Below, piece by piece: positions 8,999 to 18,097 of a DNA stretch of 64,000 nucleotides. Every line of letters begins with the position of its first letter. Position 1 is the stretch's first letter. The translations under genes and the position numbers were made by a program. The stretch comes from Alkalibacillus aidingensis (GTDB lineage: Bacteria > Bacillota > Bacilli > Bacillales > Alkalibacillaceae). The notes beneath the pieces were generated by a model, which was given only the letters and a program-made list of their open reading frames with translations, was not told where the DNA came from and did no database searches. The stretch spans positions 62,001 through 126,000 of the forward strand of contig NZ_JABXWU010000003.1 in the NCBI RefSeq assembly GCF_014595945.1. The letters run 5' to 3'.

Positions 8999-9022
8999 AC
9001 TAACATCTATGGAGGGTCTTAT

Positions 9023-10717
9023 GTGCAACGTTTACAGCAACTATTGAAGCAGGTGGATCGAAAAAGCTATAAAGCTTATAAAGACTTACGTGGATCTTAT
9101 CAGTTTCGAGACTTTTCACTTCACATTGATTATGTTCAAGGAGATCCATTTGCCGCACCATCGAAAATTAGATTAACTATTCCAAAAGAAACACAAGATA
9201 TTGACCAATCTTGGTTAGCAACCAATAGACGTCGGATTTATGTAGAAGATCATTTTGCTAGACGTGTCCATCAAGCTATTATCAATGAAAAAACCTTTGT
9301 GAAAGGTAGTGGCAAAAGTGGCATGGTGGCAATTGATGCTCCTGACCAGCAAATCCTCGAAAGAACAGCTGTAACGATTGATACTAATAAAGTTACCATT
9401 TGTTTATCAATTGGTTTGCCGGCTAATGGCCGAAGAATTAACGGTGAAGAGGCAGAAAAGTTATTCTTTCAAGCATTACCTAGTATTGTAAATCATTCGA
9501 TTCTTTCACTTGATCTTAATCGAGTTCAGTCTGTTATTGAGTTAGCTGATCAACATGAAGCGATTCGTGAAAAAATGGACAAGGAAAATTGGATTGCTTT
9601 TATTGCTAATGGCTCTATTTTACCGCGGGAAAGTGGGGTAAGCTCAAAGCCTCTTAAAGAAGCAGTCTCTTTTAAAAGTCCAAAAGAAAATGAGGTTAGC
9701 TTTGATATTCCTCATCGTGATCAACCTATCACCGGTATGGCAATTAAACGTGGAATTACCTTAATTGTCGGTGGAGGCTATCATGGCAAAAGTACATTAC
9801 TTGAAGCTTTAGAAAATGGTGTTTATGAACATATTGCAGGTGATGGTCGTGAATATGTCTTAACGGATCCTCAAGCTGTTAAAGTGAGAGCAGAAGACGG
9901 CAGAAGCATATCGAGTGTAACGATTTCACCATTTATAAATGATTTACCAAACCAGGACAATACGGATTATTTCACGACAGAGAACGCTAGTGGGAGTACT
10001 TCTCAAGCTGCGAATGTGATGGAAGCATTAGAAGCAGGGGCTTCGACTTTATTAATTGATGAAGATACGAGTGCGACCAATTTTATGATTCGTGATGAAC
10101 GGATGCAATATCTGGTTGCCAATGATAAAGAGCCAATCACCCCATTTGTTCAAAAGGTTGAGCAACTTCGTGATCAAATGAATATATCGACTGTATTAGT
10201 CATGGGTGGCTCTGGGGATTATTTTGATGTAGCTGATGACGTCATTATGATGGACCAATATCTTCCCCTTAACGTTACAGCTCAAGCTAGGAAGATCGCA
10301 GAGGAAAATCCACGCCCAATTGAAGAAGTAACCGAAGAAGCGTTTGGTGAATGGCGACGTCGAGCGGTTGATTCAAGCTCGCTCAAACAAAAGTTAGGAC
10401 CTAAAGCGAAGGTACAAGCTAAAGGGAAAGGCACAATTATGCTCGGGAAACAACCAGTTGATCTGGCTTTAGTTGAACAAATTGTCGATGATTCCCAAAC
10501 CAGAATGATCGCAAATATGTTAAAATATATGGCGTTTAAAGAAAGTAGTCAATTAACTATTAATCAGTGGCTAGATCAAATTGAAAAACAAATGCAGAAG
10601 TATGGGTTAAGTTTTATTCAGGGATCAAAAGAACAACACCCTGGCGATTTAGCTCGTCCAAGACGATTTGAAATTGCTGCTGCATTAAATAGGATTCGGA
10701 AATTACAAGTAAAATAA
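9023..10717 (+). CDS. Predicted ABC-class ATPase (PF09818 family)
   Basis: A 564-residue soluble protein that starts with GTG behind GGAGGG. It has an N-terminal ATP-grasp-like substrate region, then the P-loop VGGGYHGKST (around residues 249-257), VTISPFINDLP, TENASGSTSQAANVMEALE (a signature-like serine-rich stretch) and the Walker B LLIDEDTSATNFM. These are the hallmarks of the PF09818 predicted ATPases of the ABC class, widespread in bacteria but without an established function. It lies 24 bp after the VTT gene and may be co-transcribed with it. Confidence 0.88.
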   Translation: MQRLQQLLKQVDRKSYKAYKDLRGSYQFRDFSLHIDYVQGDPFAAPSKIRLTIPKETQDIDQSWLATNRRRIYVEDHFARRVHQAIINEKTFVKGSGKSGMVAIDAPDQQILERTAVTIDTNKVTICLSIGLPANGRRINGEEAEKLFFQALPSIVNHSILSLDLNRVQSVIELADQHEAIREKMDKENWIAFIANGSILPRESGVSSKPLKEAVSFKSPKENEVSFDIPHRDQPITGMAIKRGITLIVGGGYHGKSTLLEALENGVYEHIAGDGREYVLTDPQAVKVRAEDGRSISSVTISPFINDLPNQDNTDYFTTENASGSTSQAANVMEALEAGASTLLIDEDTSATNFMIRDERMQYLVANDKEPITPFVQKVEQLRDQMNISTVLVMGGSGDYFDVADDVIMMDQYLPLNVTAQARKIAEENPRPIEEVTEEAFGEWRRRAVDSSSLKQKLGPKAKVQAKGKGTIMLGKQPVDLALVEQIVDDSQTRMIANMLKYMAFKESSQLTINQWLDQIEKQMQKYGLSFIQGSKEQHPGDLARPRRFEIAAALNRIRKLQVK

Positions 10718-10823
10718 TGTTTTTCTAAAAACGTGTTTTCGCATGGTGGATAGAATAGCTAAACACTGTATTAAAAACAGTCTAAATAAATCATCTAATC
10801 AATTGAAAAAGGAGGGGTTGTGC

Positions 10824-11954
10824 ATGGATTTTAATGAGCTGAAAAAAGAGCTAATTGCTTATTGTGAGGAAGTAAATATACAAAAGGTGGGTTTTGCCTC
10901 GGCAGATACCTTCGAGACATTAAAGCAACGGTTGTTAGTGCAGCAATCATTCAACTATCAATCTGGCTTTGAAAAAGGCTCGATTGAAGAGCGCACAACC
11001 CCGACAATGCTTTTACCAAAGGCACAGTCAATTATCTCGATTGCTATAGCCTACCCATCTAAAATGAAAGATGCTCCGAAAAGTAAAAAAGGTGAAAGAC
11101 GTGGACTTTTCGCAAGAGCCTCTTGGGGTAAAGACTACCACGATGTTTTAAGGGAAAAGCTTCAAAAAATCGGTGAGTTCCTTGATGAACGAGTCGAAGG
11201 TGTTCAATATAAATCGATGGTAGACACTGGTGAATTACATGACCGTGCCGTAGCCGAACGTGCTGGTCTTGGCTATGTAGGTAAAAACTGTGCACTCATT
11301 ACGAAAGAATACGGTTCTTATGTTTATTTGGGTGAAATGATTACTAATATTCCATTTGAACCAGATGAGCCGGTTGAAGACGGCTGTGGTGATTGTAATA
11401 TTTGTGTGGATAGGTGCCCGACAGGAGCATTAGTACAAGGTGGGCAAATTAATGCTAGTCGCTGTATCGCTTATCAAACACTAACTAAAGATTTTATGCC
11501 CGATGAATTCCGAGAGAAAGTCGGTAATCGCATCTATGGGTGTGATACTTGTCAGCAGGTATGTCCGAAAAATAAAGGTATTGATTTTCATCTTCATAAA
11601 GAGCTCGAACCAGAACCAGAACGAGTTAAACCGAAGTTGGAGCCACTTCTTAAGATCTCCAATCGTGAGTTTAAAGAAACTTTTGGTGACATGTCCGGCT
11701 CATGGCGTGGCAAGAAGCCACTTCAACGTAATGCGATCATCGCTTTAGCACACTATAAAGAAGAATCATCTGTCGATACGTTGGCGGAAGTGATGTTTAA
11801 AGACCCAAGGCCTGTAATCCGTGGAACAGCTGGGTGGGCAATTGGTAAAATTGGTAGAAATGATTCAGAAGACTTACTAAGTAGGGCTTTAGATAAGGAA
11901 GAGGACGAACAAGTCATCAAAGAGATTGAAAAAGGTTTAGCTCTATTGAAATAG
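10824..11954 (+). CDS. queG: Epoxyqueuosine reductase
   Basis: QueG performs the last step of queuosine synthesis in tRNA, reducing epoxyqueuosine with cobalamin and two 4Fe-4S clusters. The 376-residue protein (start at the ATG behind AAAGGAGGGG, not the upstream in-frame start at 10743) has the DUF1730 region (HDRAVAERAGLGYVGKN). The ferredoxin-type cysteines are in CGDCNICVDRCPTGAL and CDTCQQVCPKN. A HEAT-repeat C-terminus (PVIRGTAGWAIGKIG) follows. It stands directly upstream of ogt and trmL, the latter being a second tRNA modification gene. Confidence 0.95.
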   Translation: MDFNELKKELIAYCEEVNIQKVGFASADTFETLKQRLLVQQSFNYQSGFEKGSIEERTTPTMLLPKAQSIISIAIAYPSKMKDAPKSKKGERRGLFARASWGKDYHDVLREKLQKIGEFLDERVEGVQYKSMVDTGELHDRAVAERAGLGYVGKNCALITKEYGSYVYLGEMITNIPFEPDEPVEDGCGDCNICVDRCPTGALVQGGQINASRCIAYQTLTKDFMPDEFREKVGNRIYGCDTCQQVCPKNKGIDFHLHKELEPEPERVKPKLEPLLKISNREFKETFGDMSGSWRGKKPLQRNAIIALAHYKEESSVDTLAEVMFKDPRPVIRGTAGWAIGKIGRNDSEDLLSRALDKEEDEQVIKEIEKGLALLK

Positions 11955-11966
11955 GTGGGGAATGAT

Positions 11967-12479
11967 ATGAAATTATTAACGATGACTTATCCGTCACCAG
12001 TAGGGCCTTTATTTCTGGGATCCGATGGTGAGAATCTTTATTGGATTGATTTTGGGACAGCTGAAGAGAAAATGAACAAGATCCAAAACTGGTTAAAGAA
12101 ACACCGAATCGATCCTCATTTTAAGGAAGATCCATCCTCTTTTGAGCCTGTCATTAGCCAACTAGAGGAATACTTCTCAGGTGATCGAAAGACTTTCGAT
12201 GTTGATTTTAAATTTGTTGGGACTGAGTTTCAAAAGCAAGTATGGCAAGCATTAACCCAGATTCCATACGGCGAAACGGTTGCTTATGGTGATATTGCCA
12301 AGACAATCAATAAACCGAAAGCTGTTCGTGCAGTTGGAGGAGCTCTTAATAAAAATCCGTTTTCAATTATCGTTCCATGTCATCGAGTGATTGGAAAAAA
12401 TGGTTCACTAACAGGATTCGGTGGTGGATTGGATAAAAAAACTTGGCTGCTTGAACATGAACTTAAGTATTATGACTAA
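11967..12479 (+). CDS. ogt: Methylated-DNA--protein-cysteine S-methyltransferase
   Basis: A suicide repair protein that takes the methyl group from O6-methylguanine in DNA. The 170-residue protein has the C-terminal domain with GTEFQKQVWQAL, IPYGETVAYGDIA, the recognition helix KAVRAVGGALNKNP and the active-site motif IVPCHRVIG. The N-terminal domain is complete. The ATG at 11967 is preferred over the in-frame GTG at 11955 because AGGTGGGG is correctly placed before it. It begins 12 bp after the queG stop, so it is probably in the same operon. Confidence 0.93.
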   Translation: MKLLTMTYPSPVGPLFLGSDGENLYWIDFGTAEEKMNKIQNWLKKHRIDPHFKEDPSSFEPVISQLEEYFSGDRKTFDVDFKFVGTEFQKQVWQALTQIPYGETVAYGDIAKTINKPKAVRAVGGALNKNPFSIIVPCHRVIGKNGSLTGFGGGLDKKTWLLEHELKYYD

Positions 12480-12530
12480 TCTTTAGATTCTATGAAAAAA
12501 TAAATATGTGTTGTGATCGAGGTGGGAAGA

Positions 12531-13004
12531 GTGGGCTTACACATTGTTTTATATCAACCTGAAATTCCAGCTAATACGGGAAATATTGCTAGGACAGCCT
12601 TGGCAACTAATGCTAGCTTGCATTTAATTCGACCACTGGGCTTCTCAACTGACGATAAAATGCTTAGACGTGCAGGCTTGGATTACTGGCATGATGTTGA
12701 TATTAACTATCATGATTCATTAGATGAGCTATATGAGATTTATCCAAATGGTTCATTTTATTATATAGAGAATTTTGGTACTAAACATTATTCAGATTTT
12801 GATTATAGTAATCAGGAAGAGGATATTTTTTTTGTTTTTGGAAGGGAAACAGATGGAATTCCTAAAGAGTTGTTAGTTGGAAAAGAGGATCAGTGTTTAC
12901 GAATTCATATGACAGATAAAGTTCGGTCTTTGAATTTATCAAATACGGCAGCGATTATCATTTATGAAGCCCTAAGACAACAAGGGTTTCCGGATGTAGA
13001 GTAA
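12531..13004 (+). CDS. trmL: tRNA (cytidine(34)-2'-O)-methyltransferase
   Basis: A SPOUT-class methyltransferase that modifies the wobble base of leucine tRNAs. The 157-residue protein has the N-terminal IVLYQPEIPANTGNIARTA, the middle FVFGRETDGIP and the C-terminal knot region MTDKVRSLNLSNTAAIIIYEALRQ. The GTG at 12531 follows AGGTGG at correct distance; the GTG at 12513 would add six residues without a ribosome binding site. Last gene of the queG-ogt-trmL group, closed by a strong terminator. Confidence 0.93.
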   Translation: MGLHIVLYQPEIPANTGNIARTALATNASLHLIRPLGFSTDDKMLRRAGLDYWHDVDINYHDSLDELYEIYPNGSFYYIENFGTKHYSDFDYSNQEEDIFFVFGRETDGIPKELLVGKEDQCLRIHMTDKVRSLNLSNTAAIIIYEALRQQGFPDVE

Positions 13005-13043
13005 TAAAAAAAGCAGAGGATCGTTTCCTCTGCTTTTTTATTA
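13005..13043. terminator. Bidirectional terminator after trmL
   Basis: AAAAAAGCAGAGGA and TCCTCTGCTTTTTT pair perfectly around a 4-base loop. It serves trmL and the 30-residue minus-strand gene. Confidence 0.9.
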
Positions 13044-13133
13044 CTTGCGTTCACCTGGCTTTGCTTCATAACCTGCTGTGAAAATTGAAACTAAAAACAC
13101 TAGGCATACGCCCAAAATGATAGCTGTTGTCAT
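13041..13133 (-). CDS. 30-residue single-helix membrane peptide
   Basis: The predicted product starts MTTAIILGVCLVFLVSIF, a single transmembrane helix, and ends with the polar tail EAKPGERK. The ATG is preceded by AAAGGAGGAG at ideal spacing, and the stop lies on a shared terminator, so it looks like a complete small gene. The role is unknown; small single-helix proteins of this kind often tune larger membrane complexes. It is divergently oriented from the PrkA-like gene. Confidence 0.65.
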   Translation of the reverse strand: MTTAIILGVCLVFLVSIFTAGYEAKPGERK

Positions 13134-13322
13134 GGAGACTCCTCCTTTATTCTTCTCAAAAAGGATACGTTAATTTAAGTTTATTATAACCAAAAGTATA
13201 CTCGAAGTGAATTAAAGTGTAAACATGTTCAAATAATCTTCTTATTTTTATGCGTATAGTCCACCATCATGACCGAATAAGGATAGTTATAGGATTCTTA
13301 TATCCGATGAGGAGGTAGGTAC

Positions 13323-15017
13323 ATGAGGTGGGAAGGGACTTTAGAAGAATATGTCCACTTGATTCAATCAGGTGAATTTGAACCTTTATCTACTCATCAA
13401 CGTTTATACTACGCAGTGAAACGGGCAATCGATCAAAGGAAAGATGATCCAAAGCTAATCGCAATGCACAATGTGATAAAATCTCTTTTCAAATATTACC
13501 TAACCCCTGCTAATCAGGGTTATGATATCAAAAAGCGAATGGTTATCTTTGTTGGGCCACCTGGTAGTGGGAAATCTACTTTAGTTCAATTTTTAAAACA
13601 AGCATTGATTGACTTCTCCAAAACAGCTGAAGGTGCAGTAATTCGCATAAAAGGTTGTCCATTACAAGAGAACCCATTATTAGCTTTACCCCCAAAATGG
13701 AGAATTTATTTACGAGAAGAGTGTCAGCTTGAGGTAAAGGGTGAACTTTCACCTTTAAATAAGTACAAGTTAGACAAAGAGTATCAAGGAGATTGGCGTC
13801 AGATACCTGTCGAGCGGTTTGTTTTATCTGAATCTGAGCGTAGGGGGATAGGAAGTTTCTTCCCTGGAGATCCCCATACTCAGGAGTTATCAGAGTTAGT
13901 GGGAGGGGTTGATTTTTCAACCATTACCACGTATGGATCAACATCCGATCCTAGAGCATATCGTTATGACGGTGAACTGCAAGCAGCTAATCAAGGGATT
14001 CTAGAATTACATGAAGTGTTTAAATGTCGTACGGAGTTGCTTTATCCATTATTAACACTGGCAGAAGAAGGCACATATAAAATAACGAGACAGTCTATGA
14101 TTCACACTGATCTAGTCATGTTTGGTCATACGAATGAAGAAGACTTACGAAACTTTATCAGTCAAGGTAACAACCACGCTTTATTAAGTCGAATGGTTCT
14201 AATCAATGTTCCTCATAACCTTCTTCTAGATGCAGAAGTTAACCTTTATAAACAGATAATCCCCCCTAATGAACAGCCTAGATTGATGTATCAAGCTTTA
14301 GAGACATTGGCTGCAGCTGTGATTATGACACGGCTAAAAAAATCTAATACCTACCCAATCACCCTTAGCGAAAAAATAGATGTTTATAATAAGAAGAATT
14401 CGTCGAATCTGATAAAGGATGATTTGCAAGCAGAGCATCCTGATGAAGGGATGTTTGGTTTAGAATCACGTTTAGTTTTTAATGCAATCAGTTCTGTTCT
14501 TGCAACAGAGTCTGATCAAATCGATGCAAAAATGCTACTGGATGAGTTATTAGAGTGGATAGAAGACTCTTATCGTTTTACAGAGTCTGAAAAGCAGGCT
14601 TATCAATATTGTATTAGGCGTGCACGCGCACGTTACATTGACCAACTCCTAAAACATGTTGAAGACTACTTCGCTGAAAGAAATATCAACCAACTTAATG
14701 AGATGGTGCAAAGGTTTCTGTGCTCTGAAGAAGGTTTTCAAGAATTTAGCGATGTATTGGAGTTTGACCGTGCGATGTATGATCAGCTTCAGGAAAATAT
14801 AAGTGAGCTAGATGTGAATAAAATAGATTTTTCTATCCTTCCTACAGAATATCAACGACGATTCAAGCAAAAGCTAAGACAAGATTGTGTGGATCATTTG
14901 AAAAAAATGGATCAATTAAAAGCATGGTTAACGGATGAATTTTGGCCTTATATGGTATACAAAGACAGAAAATTTTCAATGACATCAATCACAGATTTAT
15001 ATGAAATTTTAAGATGA
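13323..15017 (+). CDS. Divergent, shortened PrkA/YeaG-type AAA+ protein kinase
   Basis: A 564-residue protein clearly related to PrkA (631 residues in B. subtilis). Shared motifs include RWEGTLEEYV, VIRIKGCPLQENPLLALP, ELSPLNKYKLDKEY, VDFSTITTYGS, DPRAYRYDGELQAANQGILE and FGHTNEEDLRNFISQGNNHALLSRM. The Walker A is GPPGSGKST (78-86), where PrkA has GPVSGGKST. About 30 N-terminal residues are missing compared with PrkA. In Bacillus, PrkA acts in sporulation and is often linked with YhbH and SpoVR; YhbH is not here, and a SpoVR-like gene lies at 46797. An AT-rich sigma-E-like pair (TCAAATA and GCGTATAGT, 13229-13260) is a weak promoter candidate. It could be a paralogue rather than the genome's main PrkA. 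Confidence 0.85.
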   Translation: MRWEGTLEEYVHLIQSGEFEPLSTHQRLYYAVKRAIDQRKDDPKLIAMHNVIKSLFKYYLTPANQGYDIKKRMVIFVGPPGSGKSTLVQFLKQALIDFSKTAEGAVIRIKGCPLQENPLLALPPKWRIYLREECQLEVKGELSPLNKYKLDKEYQGDWRQIPVERFVLSESERRGIGSFFPGDPHTQELSELVGGVDFSTITTYGSTSDPRAYRYDGELQAANQGILELHEVFKCRTELLYPLLTLAEEGTYKITRQSMIHTDLVMFGHTNEEDLRNFISQGNNHALLSRMVLINVPHNLLLDAEVNLYKQIIPPNEQPRLMYQALETLAAAVIMTRLKKSNTYPITLSEKIDVYNKKNSSNLIKDDLQAEHPDEGMFGLESRLVFNAISSVLATESDQIDAKMLLDELLEWIEDSYRFTESEKQAYQYCIRRARARYIDQLLKHVEDYFAERNINQLNEMVQRFLCSEEGFQEFSDVLEFDRAMYDQLQENISELDVNKIDFSILPTEYQRRFKQKLRQDCVDHLKKMDQLKAWLTDEFWPYMVYKDRKFSMTSITDLYEILR

Positions 15018-15140
15018 ATAATCTGCTTCGACAATCCAATGATAAATCTGCAAAATTTCGATCGTTAACCTTTTCTATATGGTTATTTTCATATATACTA
15101 ATTTAAGGTAAAGTATGTTTTTCCTTTTGTTTTCTAAAAG

Positions 15141-15172
15141 TTGTTTACACTGGCTAATTTATGGGTAAACAA
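15141..15172. promoter_or_regulatory. Perfect inverted repeat upstream of odhAB (candidate operator)
   Basis: TTGTTTAC (15141-15148) and GTAAACAA (15165-15172) form a perfect 8-bp dyad 16 bp apart. It ends one base before a possible -35 box (TTGATA, 15174-15179; candidate -10 TGTTAT, 15197-15202). A binding site for a dimeric regulator is plausible; which one is unknown. Confidence 0.45.
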
Positions 15173-15254
15173 TTTGATAGAAATCAGGAGAAAAACTGTT
15201 ATAAACTAATAAGTATAAATATTCAATTTGTACAATTCGATGGGGGTAGTAAAA

Positions 15255-18083
15255 GTGGCAATCAGAGGGTCTAACGACAATGTATGGCATGCTTTTCATG
15301 GCCCAAATATGGGATATGTTGAAGAGCAGTATGAATTATTTTTAGATGACCCTGATGCAGTTGATGAATCACTGCGTCAAATGTTTGAAGAACATGGCGC
15401 ACCTGAGTGGATGGATTCAGGTAGTGTTGAAGCTACTGGTGGGCAAACAGCGTCGAAGGCTGACATGAAAAAGCTAACATCTGCAATGAAGCTTGTTGAT
15501 GCAATCCGTCGCCATGGTCATTTAGAAGCGGACATCTTCCCTGTAGGAAAACAAGATAATCGATCAACACCATTAGTTGATCCGAAAACGTATGACCTAA
15601 CGGAATCAGATCTTAAGAAGATGGATGTCGATATTTTAGTATCTGATTCGCCTAGTCATGTGAAAAATGCCTGGGACTTAATTCAACATTTGAAAGGCCG
15701 TTATTCAGGTAAGGTTTCTTATGAATTTAACCATATTCCTGATGATGATGAGCGCGAGTGGCTCTACAACCAAGTAGAGACTGGTGCTTTTGACGTGTCT
15801 TTAACTGACGACGAACAAAAGGAATTGCTCAATCGTCTAGCAGAGGTTGAAGGTTTTGAGCAATTTTTAGGAAAAACTTTTGTTGGACAAAAACGCTTCT
15901 CAATTGAAGGTTTAGATATGATGGTTCCGATGCTTGATCGTATGGTTAAGAATGGAAACAAAGATTCAGTTGAGCATATTATGATGGGAATGGCACACAG
16001 AGGGCGACTAAACGTATTAGCGCATATCGTTGGTAAGCCGTATGAAAGAATTTTTTCAGAGTTTGCGCATTCTCCAGATAAAGAACTCGTACCTTCTGAA
16101 GGATCAACTGGCATTAATTATGGCTGGACAGGAGATGTGAAATACCACTTTGGTGGCGATCGTGAATTTTCTGGTGATGATCATAAGACCAACGTCACGT
16201 TAGCTCATAACCCTTCACATCTAGAGTTTGTTAATCCAGTTGTAGAAGGATATACACGTGCAGTACAAGATGATCGCTATAAAGGTGGTTATGCTGAACC
16301 TGACTTTAATAAATCTTTTACAGTCCAGATTCACGGTGACGCAGCCTTTATTGGTGAAGGTGTTGTTGCTGAGACACTTAATATGTCACAATTGAATGGG
16401 TATGCAACAGGTGGTTCCATTCATATCATTGCGAATAACTTAGTTGGTTTCACAACCAATCATGAAGAGGGTCGTTCAACTAAATATGCAAGTGATTTAG
16501 CGAAAGGTTTTGAGATTCCTGTCATTCACGTCAATGCGGATGATCCAATCGCTTGTCTAACTGCTGTTGAACTAGCTTATCAATATCGTAAAAAGTTCCA
16601 AAAAGATGTCTTAATTGACCTTGTTGGGTACAGAAGATATGGACATAACGAAATGGATGAACCACGTGGGACACAGCCTCACCTTTATAAGTCAATTGAT
16701 AAGCACGAAACAGCATATGAACAATATGCACAATACTTAGCGGATCAGAATGTTATTTCAGAAGATGATGTTAAAGGTTATAAAGATCAAGTGATGAAAG
16801 ATCTACGAGAAACTTATAACAACATGATTGAAAATGAAAACCTTGATCCAACAATCCCAGAGTTACCAGATGAAGTAGCTAATGGATTAGACCAGATTGA
16901 AACAGCTGTCGAGGTCGATGTACTTAAGAAATTAAATGAAGATATGTTAAAGCGCCCGGAAGATTTTACAGGCTTTAAAAAACTTGAGAAGATCCTCCAA
17001 CGACGTGAAAAAGCATTTAACGAAGGGGAAAAGATTGATTGGGCATTAGGTGAAGCACTGGCATTTGCATCCATTTTAAATGACGGTACACCAATCCGGA
17101 TGACTGGTCAGGACTCTCAGCGTGGTACATTTGCTCACCGTCATGCGGTGTTACATGATACTGAAAAAGAACAATCCTATAGTCCTTTTCATGGATTAGA
17201 AGGTGTTGATGAAACATTTAGTATCTATAACAGCCCATTATCAGAAGCTGGTGTCTTAGGCTTTGAGTACGGCTATAGTGTTCAAAGTGAGGATACATTA
17301 GTACTATGGGAAGCTCAATTTGGTGACTTCGCTAATGCCGCCCAAGTTATTTTTGACCAGTTTATCTCATCTGGTCGAGCGAAATGGGGACAAATTGCAA
17401 GTTTAGTGATGTTATTACCACATGGTTACGAAGGTCAAGGACCAGAACACTCTAGTGCCAGACTAGAACGTTTCTTACAATCATCAGCCGAAAATAACTG
17501 GACAGTAGCTAATGTAACTACATCAGCACAATACTTCCATTTATTAAGACGTCAAGCAGCAATCGTTGGTACAGAAGCTGCTCGTCCACTTGTGGTCATG
17601 TCACCTAAGAGTTTATTACGTAACCAACGAGTGGCAGTCGATGCGAAAGAATTATCTGAAGGTAAGTTTAAGAACATTCTTGAGCAAAAAGGCACAGGTG
17701 AGAATCAAGAGGCTGTTACACGTTTAGTTCTAGGAAGCGGTAAAGTCATGGTTGAATTAGAAGAAGCCATTGAAAAAGGTGAAGTGGATGATGAGACGAT
17801 CCATCTAGCCCGTTTTGAACAGATTTACCCGTTCCCTGAAAAAGAATTAAAAGAATTACTTAAGAAATATAAAAATGTTGAAGAAATTGTTTGGGTTCAA
17901 GAAGAGCCAAAGAACATGGGAAGCTGGGATTTTGTTAAGGAACGTATCCAGGATGTTAAGAAGGTTAAGCAGAAGCTTCACTACGTTGGACGCCCGTATC
18001 GCTCATCTCCAGCTGTAGGTGATCCTAATATTTCTAAATCAGAACAAAGTCGTATTATAAATGAAGCATTGAAGCTAGATTAA
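15255..18083 (+). CDS. odhA: 2-oxoglutarate dehydrogenase E1 component
   Basis: Thiamine-diphosphate enzyme that decarboxylates 2-oxoglutarate in the tricarboxylic acid cycle. From the GTG at 15255 (behind GGGGGT) the protein has 942 residues, normal for the family; earlier in-frame TTG (15228) and ATG (15240) lack a site. The N-terminus WHAFHGPNMGYVEEQYELF is E1-typical. Other hallmarks are MAHRGRLNVLAHIVGKPYE, the thiamine-binding GDAAFIGEGVVAETLNMS, RYGHNEMDEP, and GQDSQRGTFAHRHAV in the second half. odhB follows after 14 bp; the E3 gene is not adjacent, as usual in Bacillus. Confidence 0.97.
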   Translation: MAIRGSNDNVWHAFHGPNMGYVEEQYELFLDDPDAVDESLRQMFEEHGAPEWMDSGSVEATGGQTASKADMKKLTSAMKLVDAIRRHGHLEADIFPVGKQDNRSTPLVDPKTYDLTESDLKKMDVDILVSDSPSHVKNAWDLIQHLKGRYSGKVSYEFNHIPDDDEREWLYNQVETGAFDVSLTDDEQKELLNRLAEVEGFEQFLGKTFVGQKRFSIEGLDMMVPMLDRMVKNGNKDSVEHIMMGMAHRGRLNVLAHIVGKPYERIFSEFAHSPDKELVPSEGSTGINYGWTGDVKYHFGGDREFSGDDHKTNVTLAHNPSHLEFVNPVVEGYTRAVQDDRYKGGYAEPDFNKSFTVQIHGDAAFIGEGVVAETLNMSQLNGYATGGSIHIIANNLVGFTTNHEEGRSTKYASDLAKGFEIPVIHVNADDPIACLTAVELAYQYRKKFQKDVLIDLVGYRRYGHNEMDEPRGTQPHLYKSIDKHETAYEQYAQYLADQNVISEDDVKGYKDQVMKDLRETYNNMIENENLDPTIPELPDEVANGLDQIETAVEVDVLKKLNEDMLKRPEDFTGFKKLEKILQRREKAFNEGEKIDWALGEALAFASILNDGTPIRMTGQDSQRGTFAHRHAVLHDTEKEQSYSPFHGLEGVDETFSIYNSPLSEAGVLGFEYGYSVQSEDTLVLWEAQFGDFANAAQVIFDQFISSGRAKWGQIASLVMLLPHGYEGQGPEHSSARLERFLQSSAENNWTVANVTTSAQYFHLLRRQAAIVGTEAARPLVVMSPKSLLRNQRVAVDAKELSEGKFKNILEQKGTGENQEAVTRLVLGSGKVMVELEEAIEKGEVDDETIHLARFEQIYPFPEKELKELLKKYKNVEEIVWVQEEPKNMGSWDFVKERIQDVKKVKQKLHYVGRPYRSSPAVGDPNISKSEQSRIINEALKLD

Positions 18084-18097
18084 AGGAGGAGAATGTC

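Noticed and set aside
10743-10823. 27-residue N-terminal extension of QueG
   Set aside because: AAAGGAGGGG stands directly before the ATG at 10824, and the shorter protein has the normal QueG length.
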